Under the pieces are notes generated by a model. That model was given only the letters and a program-made list of their open reading frames with translations, was not told the origin of the DNA and did no database searches. The translations under genes were made by a program, and so were the position numbers. Below are positions 8,205 through 15,694 of a stretch of DNA of 45,320 nucleotides, piece after piece. The stretch's first letter is position 1. Each line of letters starts with the position of its first letter. The DNA is from Mesorhizobium sp. LSJC280B00 (GTDB lineage Bacteria; Pseudomonadota; Alphaproteobacteria; Rhizobiales; Rhizobiaceae), in NCBI RefSeq assembly GCF_000502835.1, contig NZ_AYVL01000026.1, positions 20,605-65,924 on the forward strand, read 5' to 3'.

Positions 8205-9404
8205 ATGTTCCTCGATGTTCTGCGGCGCCGCAATCCGAGCTTTATAGAAAGCGCCACGCGCCTGCACCAGGAAGGAAAGCTGCCGGCTAATTCCTATGTG
8301 CTCGACCTCGATGCCGTCGAAAGCAACGCCCGGGTCCTGAAGCGCGAGGCCGACCGGTTCAGCCTGAAGATTTTCGCCATGACCAAGCAGGTCGGCCGCG
8401 CCAGTTCGTTCTGCCATGCGCTCAAGCGTGGCGGCATCGATCAGGCCGTTGCCGTCGACATGGCCTGCGCGCGGGCAACGCACAGAGCCGGCCTGAGGCT
8501 CGGTCATCTTGGCCACCTGCAGCAGATCGCAAGGCACGAGGCCAATGCGGCGGCCAAAACGTTCAGGCCGGACTATTGGACCGTCTTCAATGACACCAAG
8601 GCTGAAGAAGCCGCTGCCGGCGCAAGGCTCGCCGGGTACACGCAAAACCTGCTTGCCCGCATCCACGCCGATGGTGACGTTTTCTACCGCGGCCACGAAG
8701 GTGGTTTTGAGGCGGCCGATATCGCCGCGGTCGCCGAAAAACTTGATGGTCTCGACGGCGCACGGTTCGCTGGTATCACCACCTTCCCGGCGCTGTTGTT
8801 CGACCAGACCACGCGAACGGTCCTGCCGACACACAATCTGGCGACACTGGGCAGAGCTGCCGAAGCGCTCGCCAAATCCGGCCGCAGCGACATAGAGGTG
8901 AACGCGCCCGGCACAACGTCGAGTGTCCTGCTTGGCGCGCTGGCCGAAGCCGGCGCCACCCAATGTGAACCGGGCAATGGCTTGGCCGGCACCACCGCGC
9001 TGCACGTCATGGAGGATCTGCCGGAGCTCCCTGCCGTTCTGTATTTGACCGAGGTCTCGCATTTGTCTGGCGGCAAAGCCTACTGCCTGGGTGGCGGCTT
9101 CTATATCGATCCGATCTTTCCGGACTACGAGGTGAAGGCAATCGTGTCCGCAGAACCCACCACGGCCGCCGCCGCGCTCAGAAGCGTCGAGGTGCCGCCG
9201 CCTGCGGCAATCGACTATTACGCAATGATTGACGCTAGCGGCGCCAATGCGCCACGCCCCGGCGACACGGCGGTGTTCGGCTTTCGCGGCCAGGCGTTCG
9301 TGACCCGCGCCTACGTGGTCGGCATCTCCGGTGTCTCAAAGGGGGCGCCCCAAGTCGAAACGATCGAAAACGGTTTTGGCGAAACCGCTGCCTGGCCTGT
9401 CTAG
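8205..9404 (+). CDS. YhfX-like PLP-dependent amino acid racemase
   Basis: A 399-residue protein with an alanine-racemase-type N-terminal TIM barrel. The PLP-lysine region is at about residues 50-65 ('LKIFAMTKQVGR', with K as the likely Schiff-base lysine), where alanine racemases have KANAYGHG. The barrel continues through 'GIDQAVAVDMACARATHRAG' and 'GDVFYRGHEGGFE'. A C-terminal beta domain follows. The overall layout matches the E. coli YhfX family, whose substrate is not well established. It lies 12 bp after the permease and 6-9 bp before the ATPase, i.e. inside a transport operon, so it very likely acts on the imported compound or its product. A racemase beside an M20 amidohydrolase suggests that an amino acid of unusual configuration is released. 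Confidence 0.82.
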   Translation: MFLDVLRRRNPSFIESATRLHQEGKLPANSYVLDLDAVESNARVLKREADRFSLKIFAMTKQVGRASSFCHALKRGGIDQAVAVDMACARATHRAGLRLGHLGHLQQIARHEANAAAKTFRPDYWTVFNDTKAEEAAAGARLAGYTQNLLARIHADGDVFYRGHEGGFEAADIAAVAEKLDGLDGARFAGITTFPALLFDQTTRTVLPTHNLATLGRAAEALAKSGRSDIEVNAPGTTSSVLLGALAEAGATQCEPGNGLAGTTALHVMEDLPELPAVLYLTEVSHLSGGKAYCLGGGFYIDPIFPDYEVKAIVSAEPTTAAAALRSVEVPPPAAIDYYAMIDASGANAPRPGDTAVFGFRGQAFVTRAYVVGISGVSKGAPQVETIENGFGETAAWPV

Positions 9405-9413
9405 GAGCAAGTG

Positions 9414-10166
9414 ATGAACGCGACCACGACCGGCACGCCCCCTGTTTTGCAGCTGCGCGACATCCGCAAGAATTTCGGCGGCCTCACCGCCATCGAAAAT
9501 TTCTCGCTCGAGCTCTATCCCGGCGAGATAGTGGCGTTGGTCGGCGATAACGGTGCCGGCAAGTCGACGCTGGTCAAGATCGTGACAGGGGTGCATGCTC
9601 CGACATCCGGGACGATCATCATCGAGGAGCAGGCGGTGGCAATGTCGAGCGCCACCATGGCGCGCGCACACGGCATTGAGGTGGTCTATCAGGACCTGGC
9701 GCTCGCCGATCAGCAGACCGTCTACATGAACATGTTTCTTGGCCGCGAGCCGGTGAACCGCTTCGGCCTGCTCGACCGACGCCGGATGATCGACGACACC
9801 GAAAAGCTGGTGAAGGATCTCGACGTTCGCATCCCATCGGCTCACGCTACCATCCGCGATCTTTCGGGCGGCCAGCGCCAGGGCGTGGCGATCGCGCGCG
9901 CCACGCACTGGGCAAGCAAGCTGATCCTGCTCGACGAGCCAACCGCCGCGCTCGGCGTTGCCGAGACCGCCAAGGTCGAGACGATTGTTCTGTCGCTGAA
10001 GCAGCGCAATATCGGCGTGCTGATCATCAGCCACAGCCTCGACCAGGTGTTCAGGCTCTCAGATCGGATCTGTGTTCTGAGACGTGGCAAACAGATCGGC
10101 GTGCGCAAGACCAGCGAGACCGACAAGAACGAGATCGTCGCCATGATCACCGGGCTTCAGCACTAG
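9414..10166 (+). CDS. Sugar-type ABC transporter ATPase, single-domain
   Basis: A 250-residue ATPase with Walker A 'GDNGAGKSTLVK' near residue 43, signature 'LSGGQRQGVAIAR' near 145, Walker B 'LILLDEPTAAL' near 170, and a switch His in 'LIISHSLDQVF'. It is like one half of RbsA/XylG, which usually carry two fused ATPase domains (about 500 residues); single-domain members exist in this family. ATG 9414 is preferred to the GTG just before it because AGGAG (9403-9407) then has a 6-nt spacer. It is the last gene of the ROK operon. The gap to the convergent gene at 10271 is 104 bp. Confidence 0.92.
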   Translation: MNATTTGTPPVLQLRDIRKNFGGLTAIENFSLELYPGEIVALVGDNGAGKSTLVKIVTGVHAPTSGTIIIEEQAVAMSSATMARAHGIEVVYQDLALADQQTVYMNMFLGREPVNRFGLLDRRRMIDDTEKLVKDLDVRIPSAHATIRDLSGGQRQGVAIARATHWASKLILLDEPTAALGVAETAKVETIVLSLKQRNIGVLIISHSLDQVFRLSDRICVLRRGKQIGVRKTSETDKNEIVAMITGLQH

Positions 10167-10270
10167 CCCGGTCCGACAGAGGCGCGCCGTTCAGATATTG
10201 CGTTACCCGAGCAGCGAGTGGCATGACTTCAGATCCACCATCAGGCCCCGGCCAGAGAATGTCGCCAGCA

Positions 10271-12658
10271 TCAATCTAGAGCGCGCAGATAGCGGATAGG
10301 GCGGCCACCGGCAATCCGGTCGGCCGCTGTGGCTATGGAATTGGCGTCGATGCCGAAATGCCGGTAAAGGTCGCCGATCGTGCCCGACTGGCCAAAATGC
10401 TCGACGCCGAGACTGCGCGTGCGATGGCCGTAGACCGAGCCCAACCAGCCGAGTGCGGCCGGATGGCCGTCGGTGACGGTGACGATGGCGCAATGCGCCG
10501 GGAGGTTGGCAAACAACCTTTCGACATGGCTCCTGGCGTGAACAAGGCCGCGTTCGCGTGCCCGGCTCGCGGCAGTCCAGCCTGCGTTCAGCCGATCGGC
10601 CGAGGTCACCGCCAGGAGACCGACATCGCGACGGTCCTCCGCCATCATGCCGATAGCCTCGATGGCCTCCGGCGCAACCGCGCCGGTATAGGCAACAATC
10701 ACTTCGGCATTGGGACCCGGAGGCCGCAGCCAGTAGCCCCCGTCGATGATGTCCTGCTCGAGTACGGGCGTAACGCTACGCGTGATCTGCTCGACCGGGC
10801 GCGTCGAGAGCCGTAGATAAACCGAACCGCCCGTCTCGTCACGCAGCCAGGTGCGCTCCGACTGCACCTCGCCGTCGCGCTGCATATAATCCAGGGCAAA
10901 GCGCATGATGACGGCGAGCTCGTCAACGAAGGCCGGCTCATAGGCGGCAAGCCCGTCCTGTGCCATCCCGATCAACTGCGTGGCGATCGACTGGTGCGCA
11001 CCACCTTCGGGAGCCAATGTGACGCCTGATGGGGTGGCGACCAGCAGGAAACGCGCGTCTTGATAGCAGGCGTAATTGAGCGCATCGAGACCGCGCTGGA
11101 TGAACGGATCATAGAGCGTGCCAATCGGCAGCAGCCGTTTGCCGAAGATCGAATGGGAGAGCCCGAGCGCCGACAGCAGGATGAACAGATTGTTCTCGGC
11201 GATGCCGAGCTCGATGTGCTGGCCGGAGGTGCCGAATTCCCATTTCTGCGTCGAAGCGATCCGTTCACTGCGGAACATGTCAGCGAGCGAGCGACGCGAA
11301 AACAGACCGCGCCGGTTGACCCAGGGGCCCAGATTCGTCGAAACCGTGACATCGGGCGATGCCGTGACGATCGCATCGGCAAGCGGCCCGCCGGCCCGCG
11401 CAATCTCGTCCAGAATTCTGCCGAAGCCGACCTGCGTGGAGACGCTGCCTTTGGCTTCCGCAACGAGACGATCAGGGATCACGATGCGCTGGGCGTGCCG
11501 GCGCCGGTGGCCCTTTGCCGCGAACGGAACGGCGTCGAGGAAGCGCCGCAAGTCCCTCTCGTCGATATCGAGCCCCTCGAAGGCATCCCACTCGCGCCCT
11601 TCCCTGACCGACATCGAGGCGCGAAAGACTTCCATCTGATCCCTGGTCATCAATCCGGCGTGATTGTCTTTGTGGCCGGCGAGCGGCAGGCAGAAGCCTT
11701 TTATAGTGTAGGCGATGAAGCAGGTCGGCTGGTCATTGCCGCGTGCGGTCTCGAAAGCTTCGATCAGGCATGGCAGGTCGTGGCCGCCGAGATTTGTCAT
11801 CAGCGCGGCGAGTTCGGCATCGGACCGCCGCTCGAGAAGCGATTTCAGTCCCGGTTTTTCACAGATGTCGGCCAGCAGCCGCTTGCGCCAGGCGCCGCCG
11901 CCTTGAAAGATCAGCGCCGAATAGAGCTGGTTCGGGCAGGCGTCGATCCAAACCTTCAGCGCCTCGCCCCCCGGTTCGGCAAAAGCGGCATCGAGCAAGG
12001 AGCCGTATTTCAGGATCACGACATCCCAGCCGAAATTCCGGAAAATATTTTCGAAACGTTCCCAAAGACCTTCGCGAACCACGGCGTCGAGGCTCTGTCG
12101 GTTGTAGTCGACGATCCACCAGCAGTTGCGCAGGCCGTGTTTCCACCCTTCCAAAAGCGCCTCGAAGATATTGCCTTCGTCCATCTCGGCGTCGCCGATC
12201 AGCGCCACCATCCGGCCCTCGGACAGGATTTCATCGCGGGCAACGAGATAATCCTGCACAAGCGAGGCAAACAGCGTCTGCGCGACGCCGAGGCCTACGG
12301 AACCGGTGGAGAAATCGACGTCGTCGACATCCTTGGTCCGCGACGGATAGCTTTGCGCGCCACCGAAGGCGCGAAAACCTTCGAGCTTCTCCCTCGTCTG
12401 ATTGCCCAGAAGGTACTGGATGGCGTGGAATACCGGCGAGGCATGCGGCTTCACCGCGATACGGTCCTGCGGCCTCAGTATCGAGAAATAAAGCGCGGTC
12501 ATGATGGTGGCGAGCGACGCCGAGGACGCCTGGTGTCCGCCAACCTTCAAGCCGTCCGTATTTTCCCGCAGGTGATTGGCGTTATGGATCATCCATGTCG
12601 ACAGCCAGAGCACCTTCTTCTCCAGCGCCGAAAGTGCCTCCAGTTTTCGTTTGTCCAT
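10271..12658 (-). CDS. AceE-like thiamine-diphosphate 2-oxoacid dehydrogenase E1 / transketolase-family enzyme
   Basis: A 795-residue enzyme of the homodimeric pyruvate dehydrogenase E1 (AceE) class. The thiamine-diphosphate site is seen as 'GDAEMDEGN' through 'WWIVDYNRQS' at about residues 160-190. The pyrimidine-binding domain has 'FGTSGQHIELGIAENNLF', and a C-terminal transketolase domain follows. It is shorter than E. coli AceE (887). The start ATG at 12658 follows GGGAG with a 9-nt spacer; a longer start has no SD. It is divergent from an Lrp/AsnC regulator 128 bp away. The same pairing is known for mdeB/mdeR of Pseudomonas putida, where an AceE homologue acts on 2-oxobutyrate from methionine breakdown. 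By analogy this one may act on a branched or short 2-oxoacid from amino acid breakdown. No E2 or E3 gene is present nearby. Confidence 0.85.
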   Translation of the reverse strand: MDKRKLEALSALEKKVLWLSTWMIHNANHLRENTDGLKVGGHQASSASLATIMTALYFSILRPQDRIAVKPHASPVFHAIQYLLGNQTREKLEGFRAFGGAQSYPSRTKDVDDVDFSTGSVGLGVAQTLFASLVQDYLVARDEILSEGRMVALIGDAEMDEGNIFEALLEGWKHGLRNCWWIVDYNRQSLDAVVREGLWERFENIFRNFGWDVVILKYGSLLDAAFAEPGGEALKVWIDACPNQLYSALIFQGGGAWRKRLLADICEKPGLKSLLERRSDAELAALMTNLGGHDLPCLIEAFETARGNDQPTCFIAYTIKGFCLPLAGHKDNHAGLMTRDQMEVFRASMSVREGREWDAFEGLDIDERDLRRFLDAVPFAAKGHRRRHAQRIVIPDRLVAEAKGSVSTQVGFGRILDEIARAGGPLADAIVTASPDVTVSTNLGPWVNRRGLFSRRSLADMFRSERIASTQKWEFGTSGQHIELGIAENNLFILLSALGLSHSIFGKRLLPIGTLYDPFIQRGLDALNYACYQDARFLLVATPSGVTLAPEGGAHQSIATQLIGMAQDGLAAYEPAFVDELAVIMRFALDYMQRDGEVQSERTWLRDETGGSVYLRLSTRPVEQITRSVTPVLEQDIIDGGYWLRPPGPNAEVIVAYTGAVAPEAIEAIGMMAEDRRDVGLLAVTSADRLNAGWTAASRARERGLVHARSHVERLFANLPAHCAIVTVTDGHPAALGWLGSVYGHRTRSLGVEHFGQSGTIGDLYRHFGIDANSIATAADRIAGGRPIRYLRALD

Positions 12659-12786
12659 GCTGCAAGACTCCCGGTTGCGATGTCGCAATCATAGGGCTGA
12701 GCAAAAACCAATTGTCGCTAAACTTGCATGAGATTGGCAGCTGCGTTAGCTGGTTTCGCCAATATCGACCAATGGAGTAACGTTCG
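12659..12786. promoter_or_regulatory. Divergent promoter region, AceE-like gene / Lrp regulator
   Basis: This 128-bp gap separates two divergent genes and must hold both promoters. It is AT-rich, with repeated CCAAT/ATTGG-like half sites (for example CCAATTG near 12709 and GATTGGCAG near 12732), as expected for an Lrp-type site. No consensus -35/-10 pair could be assigned with confidence. Confidence 0.4.
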
Positions 12787-13260
12787 ATGCCAAAAAGTCG
12801 ACTGGACGATATCGACCGAAAGATCATTGCCGCGCTGCAGGTCGACGGCAGGATGACGGCGCAGCAGCTTGCCGAACGGGTCGGCCTTTCGGCCTCGCCC
12901 TGCGCCCGCCGGGTCCGCCTGATGGAGGATATGGGCGTGATCACCGGCTATGCCGCCCTGATTGACCAGGACATGGTCGATCTGCCGATCTCGGTGTTTG
13001 CCTCAATCAAGCTTGAGCGCCAGCGCGAGAACGAGCTGAAGCGGTTCAACGCGGCGATCGCACGCTGGCCGGAGGTGGTCGATTGCTATCTGATGACTGG
13101 CCAGCGCGACTATCTGTTGCGTGTGGTGGTGCGCGACCTGCACGCCTATGAGCGCTTCCTGAAGGAAAAGCTAACGCGGCTCGATGGCGTCGCCTCCATC
13201 GAGTCCAGCTTCGCGCTTGCGCAGATCAAGCGGTCGAACCGGCTGCCGGTCGAGACATGA
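12787..13260 (+). CDS. Lrp/AsnC-family transcriptional regulator
   Basis: A 157-residue regulator. The N-terminal helix-turn-helix covers about residues 5-60 ('LDDIDRKIIAALQVDGRMTAQQLAERVGLS', then 'SPCARRVRLMEDMGVITGY'). The C-terminal ligand-binding RAM domain covers about 70-150, with 'VVDCYLMTGQRDYLLRVVVRDLHAYERFL'. It is the standard family length. The start ATG at 12787 has GGAG at 12774-12777. It probably controls the divergent AceE-like gene in response to an amino acid and may repress itself. Confidence 0.93.
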   Translation: MPKSRLDDIDRKIIAALQVDGRMTAQQLAERVGLSASPCARRVRLMEDMGVITGYAALIDQDMVDLPISVFASIKLERQRENELKRFNAAIARWPEVVDCYLMTGQRDYLLRVVVRDLHAYERFLKEKLTRLDGVASIESSFALAQIKRSNRLPVET

Positions 13261-13457
13261 TTTTTTCCAAGCGTTGGCAAGTCAATCGCTTAGTTTTCGG
13301 TTTCGAACAACACGATTTCGCCCGGTGGTGACTGGAGCGGCCGATTTTGCGACTAGCGTTTATGGCTGAAAGGTGGATGCGCATTCGCCGGCATGCACCA
13401 ACTTGTCCGCCAGGCAGCATGGTCGTTCGAGGCGTAACGCCCAGCGACGGCCTACGG

Positions 13458-14090
13458 TCAGGCCGGCTGCTTGATTGGCGTGTCGGCCCAAAGCACTGGG
13501 TCCGTTATGCGGTAGAATTGTCGCGTCGCGGCCAAGGCGGACGGGCCGACGTCGACCATCACGCAGATGATGGTCATGTCATCGCATTTGAATGGAGCGC
13601 CGAGCCTTTTCGGGCACCACCCGATCGATGCCAAGCGGTCGAACCAGTAGTCCTCACAGACGATCGTCAGATTGCTAATGCCTCTTTGAATGCAGAATTC
13701 CAGAATTCCGCAGTAGATCACGCCGGCGGCCTGGCAGGGCCGGCCGGGCTCGCGAAAATCCCGGGCCACGAAAAATCTCGTCCACTCATAGATATCGGGT
13801 CGGCGCGGAACGCCACCATCGGCAAGTTGCGGAAAGATTTCGCTCATCAGATGCGGTCTGAGGCTCGGCACCAGGCGGGATCCGGCAACGACACCTCTTC
13901 CCGGCTGGATGCCGAGCAGATGAATCGCCTCGGATGTATCAAACGGGTCGATCTCGCGACTGTCGGGGCGCCTCAGCTCATGCCAGCCACGTTCATCGAC
14001 ATAGATTTCATGTCTCAGGCGGAAGTAGCTGTCGAGATCCTCTCGATAGGCAAAGCAGTTTGACGCGTCGACGACATGGACCTGAATCAT
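13458..14090 (-). CDS. LuxI-family acyl-homoserine-lactone synthase
   Basis: A 210-residue synthase that makes an N-acyl-homoserine lactone from S-adenosylmethionine and acyl-ACP (or acyl-CoA). The invariant residues of the family are all visible: R26, W36, D48, D51, R72, E102 and R105, in 'RLRHEIYVDERGW', 'EIDPFDTSEAIHLLG', 'VVAGSRLVPSLRPHL' and 'YEWTRFFVARDF'. It therefore looks active. The start ATG at 14090 has AGGA at 14100-14097, and that SD lies within a hairpin (14094-14112). It follows a luxR-family gene on the same strand by 73 bp, the usual regulator/synthase pairing. The acyl chain length cannot be read from the sequence. Confidence 0.92.
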   Translation of the reverse strand: MIQVHVVDASNCFAYREDLDSYFRLRHEIYVDERGWHELRRPDSREIDPFDTSEAIHLLGIQPGRGVVAGSRLVPSLRPHLMSEIFPQLADGGVPRRPDIYEWTRFFVARDFREPGRPCQAAGVIYCGILEFCIQRGISNLTIVCEDYWFDRLASIGWCPKRLGAPFKCDDMTIICVMVDVGPSALAATRQFYRITDPVLWADTPIKQPA

Positions 14091-14093
14091 TGT

Positions 14094-14112
14094 GGTTCCT
14101 CGAGATGGAACC
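14094..14112 (-). promoter_or_regulatory. Hairpin covering the luxI ribosome-binding site
   Basis: On the minus strand GGTTCC (14112-14107), loop ATCTCGA, GGAACC (14099-14094): a perfect 6-bp stem with a 7-nt loop. The SD sequence AGGA (14100-14097) lies at the loop/3'-arm border and the luxI ATG is 3 nt beyond the stem. If it forms in the mRNA it would lower translation of the synthase. Confidence 0.5.
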
Positions 14113-14163
14113 CCATCCGACCACGCGACGATTGCCCGTGAAATACCCAGATCTGAGGATGGA

Positions 14164-14913
14164 TCAAAGCTCGATTTCGTGCCTGCGAAAAGCCTCGACG
14201 ATTGCGTGCACGACGTTGGCGGTGCTGAGCTTCTGCTTGATGTTGCGCAGGTGGGTCGTCACAGTGTTTTCCGAGATGCCAAGTATTCGGGAAACCTCCC
14301 ATGCGGTCTTTCCTCCCGCGACCCACTGCAGGATTTCACGTTCTCGTTGGGAAAGCTTTTGTCTCGGCCGCCTGCGCGAGTTGCCAACGAGTCGTTCGGC
14401 AGCCGAATAGGCATGGCGCGCAAGGGCATGAATGGTGCAGCGCACCGTCGGCGCCAAATCAATTTCGCGTCCGGCAACCGTTACACAGGCCGGATCGCCA
14501 AACGCAGCCTGGATCGGGATGCAGATCCCGTCGCAAAGCCCAAACTCTTTCGCTTCATCCATCACCCTCCTGGCATTGCCGTCCGTCAAGCCGTGATGGA
14601 CGTCCCGCCAAAGGAAGGGCCCGATCGCACCACGGCACAAAGCAACACAAGGGTCATGGCGATAGTGTCCGGCAGCCATGTAGCGGTCGTACCATTCCTG
14701 CGGCCAACCGTTGACAAGGATGTGTCCATCCAGCGATCCGGTGTCCTGGCGTGGCAATTCGGTGACGAGACAGGCTGCGTAGCCGTGACGTTCGATGCTC
14801 TTGCGCAGTTGCCGAATGATCTCGGCGGCGCTGGTTGCACGGTCAATCTGCGCGGTTGCTTCAAAGATTTGTATTAGCTGATCCTGTAAGACGCTCCCGT
14901 GAACCGCCGCCAT
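14164..14913 (-). CDS. LuxR-family quorum-sensing regulator
   Basis: A 249-residue regulator. The N-terminal autoinducer-binding domain (about residues 25-170) keeps the lactone-contacting residues W74, Y78, D87 and W102, in 'GWPQEWYDRY', 'YRHDPC' and 'PFLWRD'. A C-terminal LuxR helix-turn-helix follows (about 186-245, 'LSQREREILQWVAGGKTAWEVSRILGISENTV' in family terms). The start ATG at 14913 has GAAAGGG with a 7-nt spacer. Longer in-frame starts run into the neighbouring XRE operator and gene and have no SD. It lies upstream of luxI on the same strand. It is divergent from a small XRE gene, and the operator of that gene (14998-15020) sits in the shared 130-bp gap, so the XRE protein may also control luxR. 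Confidence 0.92.
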   Translation of the reverse strand: MAAVHGSVLQDQLIQIFEATAQIDRATSAAEIIRQLRKSIERHGYAACLVTELPRQDTGSLDGHILVNGWPQEWYDRYMAAGHYRHDPCVALCRGAIGPFLWRDVHHGLTDGNARRVMDEAKEFGLCDGICIPIQAAFGDPACVTVAGREIDLAPTVRCTIHALARHAYSAAERLVGNSRRRPRQKLSQREREILQWVAGGKTAWEVSRILGISENTVTTHLRNIKQKLSTANVVHAIVEAFRRHEIEL

Positions 14914-14991
14914 TGTAGGCCCTTTCAATGTACTGAGACAAAGAAAACAAAATAAATAACTTAGGTCCGACCGCAACGTCCGGCATGACTT

Positions 14992-15020
14992 TTGACTACT
15001 ATAGTAGGTGGCACTAAAGG
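14992..15020 (+). promoter_or_regulatory. Promoter/operator of XRE gene 1 (ACTATAGT-N8-CTAAAG)
   Basis: TTGACT (14992-14997) is a good -35, with a 17-bp spacer to TAAAGG (15015-15020) as -10. Between them lies ACTATAGT (14998-15005), the core of the 12-bp perfect palindrome CTACTATAGTAG (14996-15007). Eight bases later comes CTAAAG (15014-15019), 24 bp before the ATG of the XRE gene. The same arrangement, ACTATAGT-N8-CTAAAG, occurs before XRE gene 2. An operator between -35 and -10 fits autoregulation by a small dimeric repressor. Confidence 0.65.
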
Positions 15021-15043
15021 GCGCGTTCTGACTGCCTCGCCGC

Positions 15044-15259
15044 ATGAGGCTGAGGTCTGTTTTTGCTCGCAATCTGAGGTTGCTTCGCCAAGGTACCGGC
15101 TTGTCGCAGGAGCAGCTCGCGGACCTTGCCGGCCTTGATCGCAACTATGTCGGCAAGCTCGAGCGGGAGGAAAACTCACCGACCGTCGACACGCTGGAGG
15201 TGCTGGCGCTGGCATTGCAAGTTGACGTGGAGCAGCTCATCCGTCGAAACTCGCCATGA
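15044..15259 (+). CDS. Small XRE-family regulator 1 (controller-protein size)
   Basis: A 71-residue protein that is almost entirely one XRE/Cro-type helix-turn-helix: 'FARNLRLLRQGTGLSQEQLADLAGLDRNYVGKLEREE' in the first half, then 'SPTVDTLEVLALALQVDVEQLI'. Its size matches restriction-modification controller (C) proteins and the QseC-like regulators of rhizobial mobile elements. No SD is seen before ATG 15044, so translation may be weak. It is divergent from luxR and convergent with XRE gene 2 (28 bp between the ends). No restriction or methylase gene lies nearby, so control of the luxR/luxI pair is the more likely role. Confidence 0.85.
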   Translation: MRLRSVFARNLRLLRQGTGLSQEQLADLAGLDRNYVGKLEREENSPTVDTLEVLALALQVDVEQLIRRNSP

Positions 15260-15287
15260 TGCACCGGCCAGTAGGCCGCCGAGAGCA

Positions 15288-15566
15288 TCAGCACTTACTC
15301 TTGCGCCGCTCACGCGCCGCCACAGCACCATCGCCAGCTGAGGCTCGGGCGTTTCTGCCGGGCCGTTTCGTCAGCTCCTCGATGTCGACGCTTAATGCAG
15401 TGGCAAGCTTTGCGAGCGACAGGAGTGTGGGATTGCGCCGGCCGGCCTCGAGACCGCTCAGATAGGCGCGCGTGAACCCTGAACGGAACGACAGTTCCTC
15501 TTGAGAGAGGGCTTGTGCGCGCCGAATCCTCTGTACGTTCAGGCCGACAACCACCCGTAGGTCCAT
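15288..15566 (-). CDS. Small XRE-family regulator 2
   Basis: A 92-residue XRE-type regulator: helix-turn-helix at about residues 8-62 ('VGLNVQRIRRAQALSQEELSFRSGFTRAYLSGLEAGRRNPT'), ending with a basic tail 'RPGRNARASAGDGAVAARERRKSKC'. It is similar to XRE gene 1 in fold but clearly different in sequence, so it is an old paralogue or an independent member. It has no SD before ATG 15566. It is divergent from the IclR gene at 15695, and its promoter has the same ACTATAGT-N8-CTAAAG signal as XRE gene 1. Confidence 0.85.
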   Translation of the reverse strand: MDLRVVVGLNVQRIRRAQALSQEELSFRSGFTRAYLSGLEAGRRNPTLLSLAKLATALSVDIEELTKRPGRNARASAGDGAVAARERRKSKC

Positions 15567-15591
15567 GAGGGCATGGTCGTCGCTGCGTACA

Positions 15592-15613
15592 CTTTAGGAC
15601 GACACACTATAGT
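15592..15613 (-). promoter_or_regulatory. Operator of XRE gene 2 (ACTATAGT-N8-CTAAAG)
   Basis: On the minus strand ACTATAGT (15613-15606), eight bases, then CTAAAG (15597-15592), ending 25 bp before the ATG of XRE gene 2. ACTATAGT is the core of the palindrome CACTATAGTG (15605-15614). Order, spacing and distance to the start codon match the signal before XRE gene 1 (14998-15019), although the flanks differ. This points to one regulator binding both. Confidence 0.65.
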
Positions 15614-15664
15614 GAACATTCATCATTGACAGGCGCTGCCATTGCTGCTTTTCTCGTCATATTA

Positions 15665-15694
15665 CGGAACGCCATTCCGAAATAAGGAACGCCA
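15665..15694 (+). promoter_or_regulatory. Palindromic operator before the IclR-family gene
   Basis: CGGAA-CGCCA-TTCCG (15665-15679) is a perfect palindrome of the GGAA/TTCC type bound by IclR-family proteins. Its left part, GGAACGCCA (15666-15674), is repeated directly at 15686-15694, ending at the GTG start; the second copy includes the SD AAGGA. A bound regulator would block both transcription and translation starts, so autorepression is likely. A -35-like TTGACA lies at 15626-15631. Confidence 0.55.

Noticed and set aside
11060..12694. Long open frame on the + strand opposite the AceE-like gene
   Set aside because: It is a high-GC shadow of a clearly coding minus-strand gene, has no SD and resembles no family. 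The same holds for long frames opposite the genes at 4999, 7218, 37352 and 43176.
15044..15259. XRE gene 1 as a restriction-modification controller
   Set aside because: No methylase or endonuclease gene is within reach; the neighbours are quorum-sensing genes.
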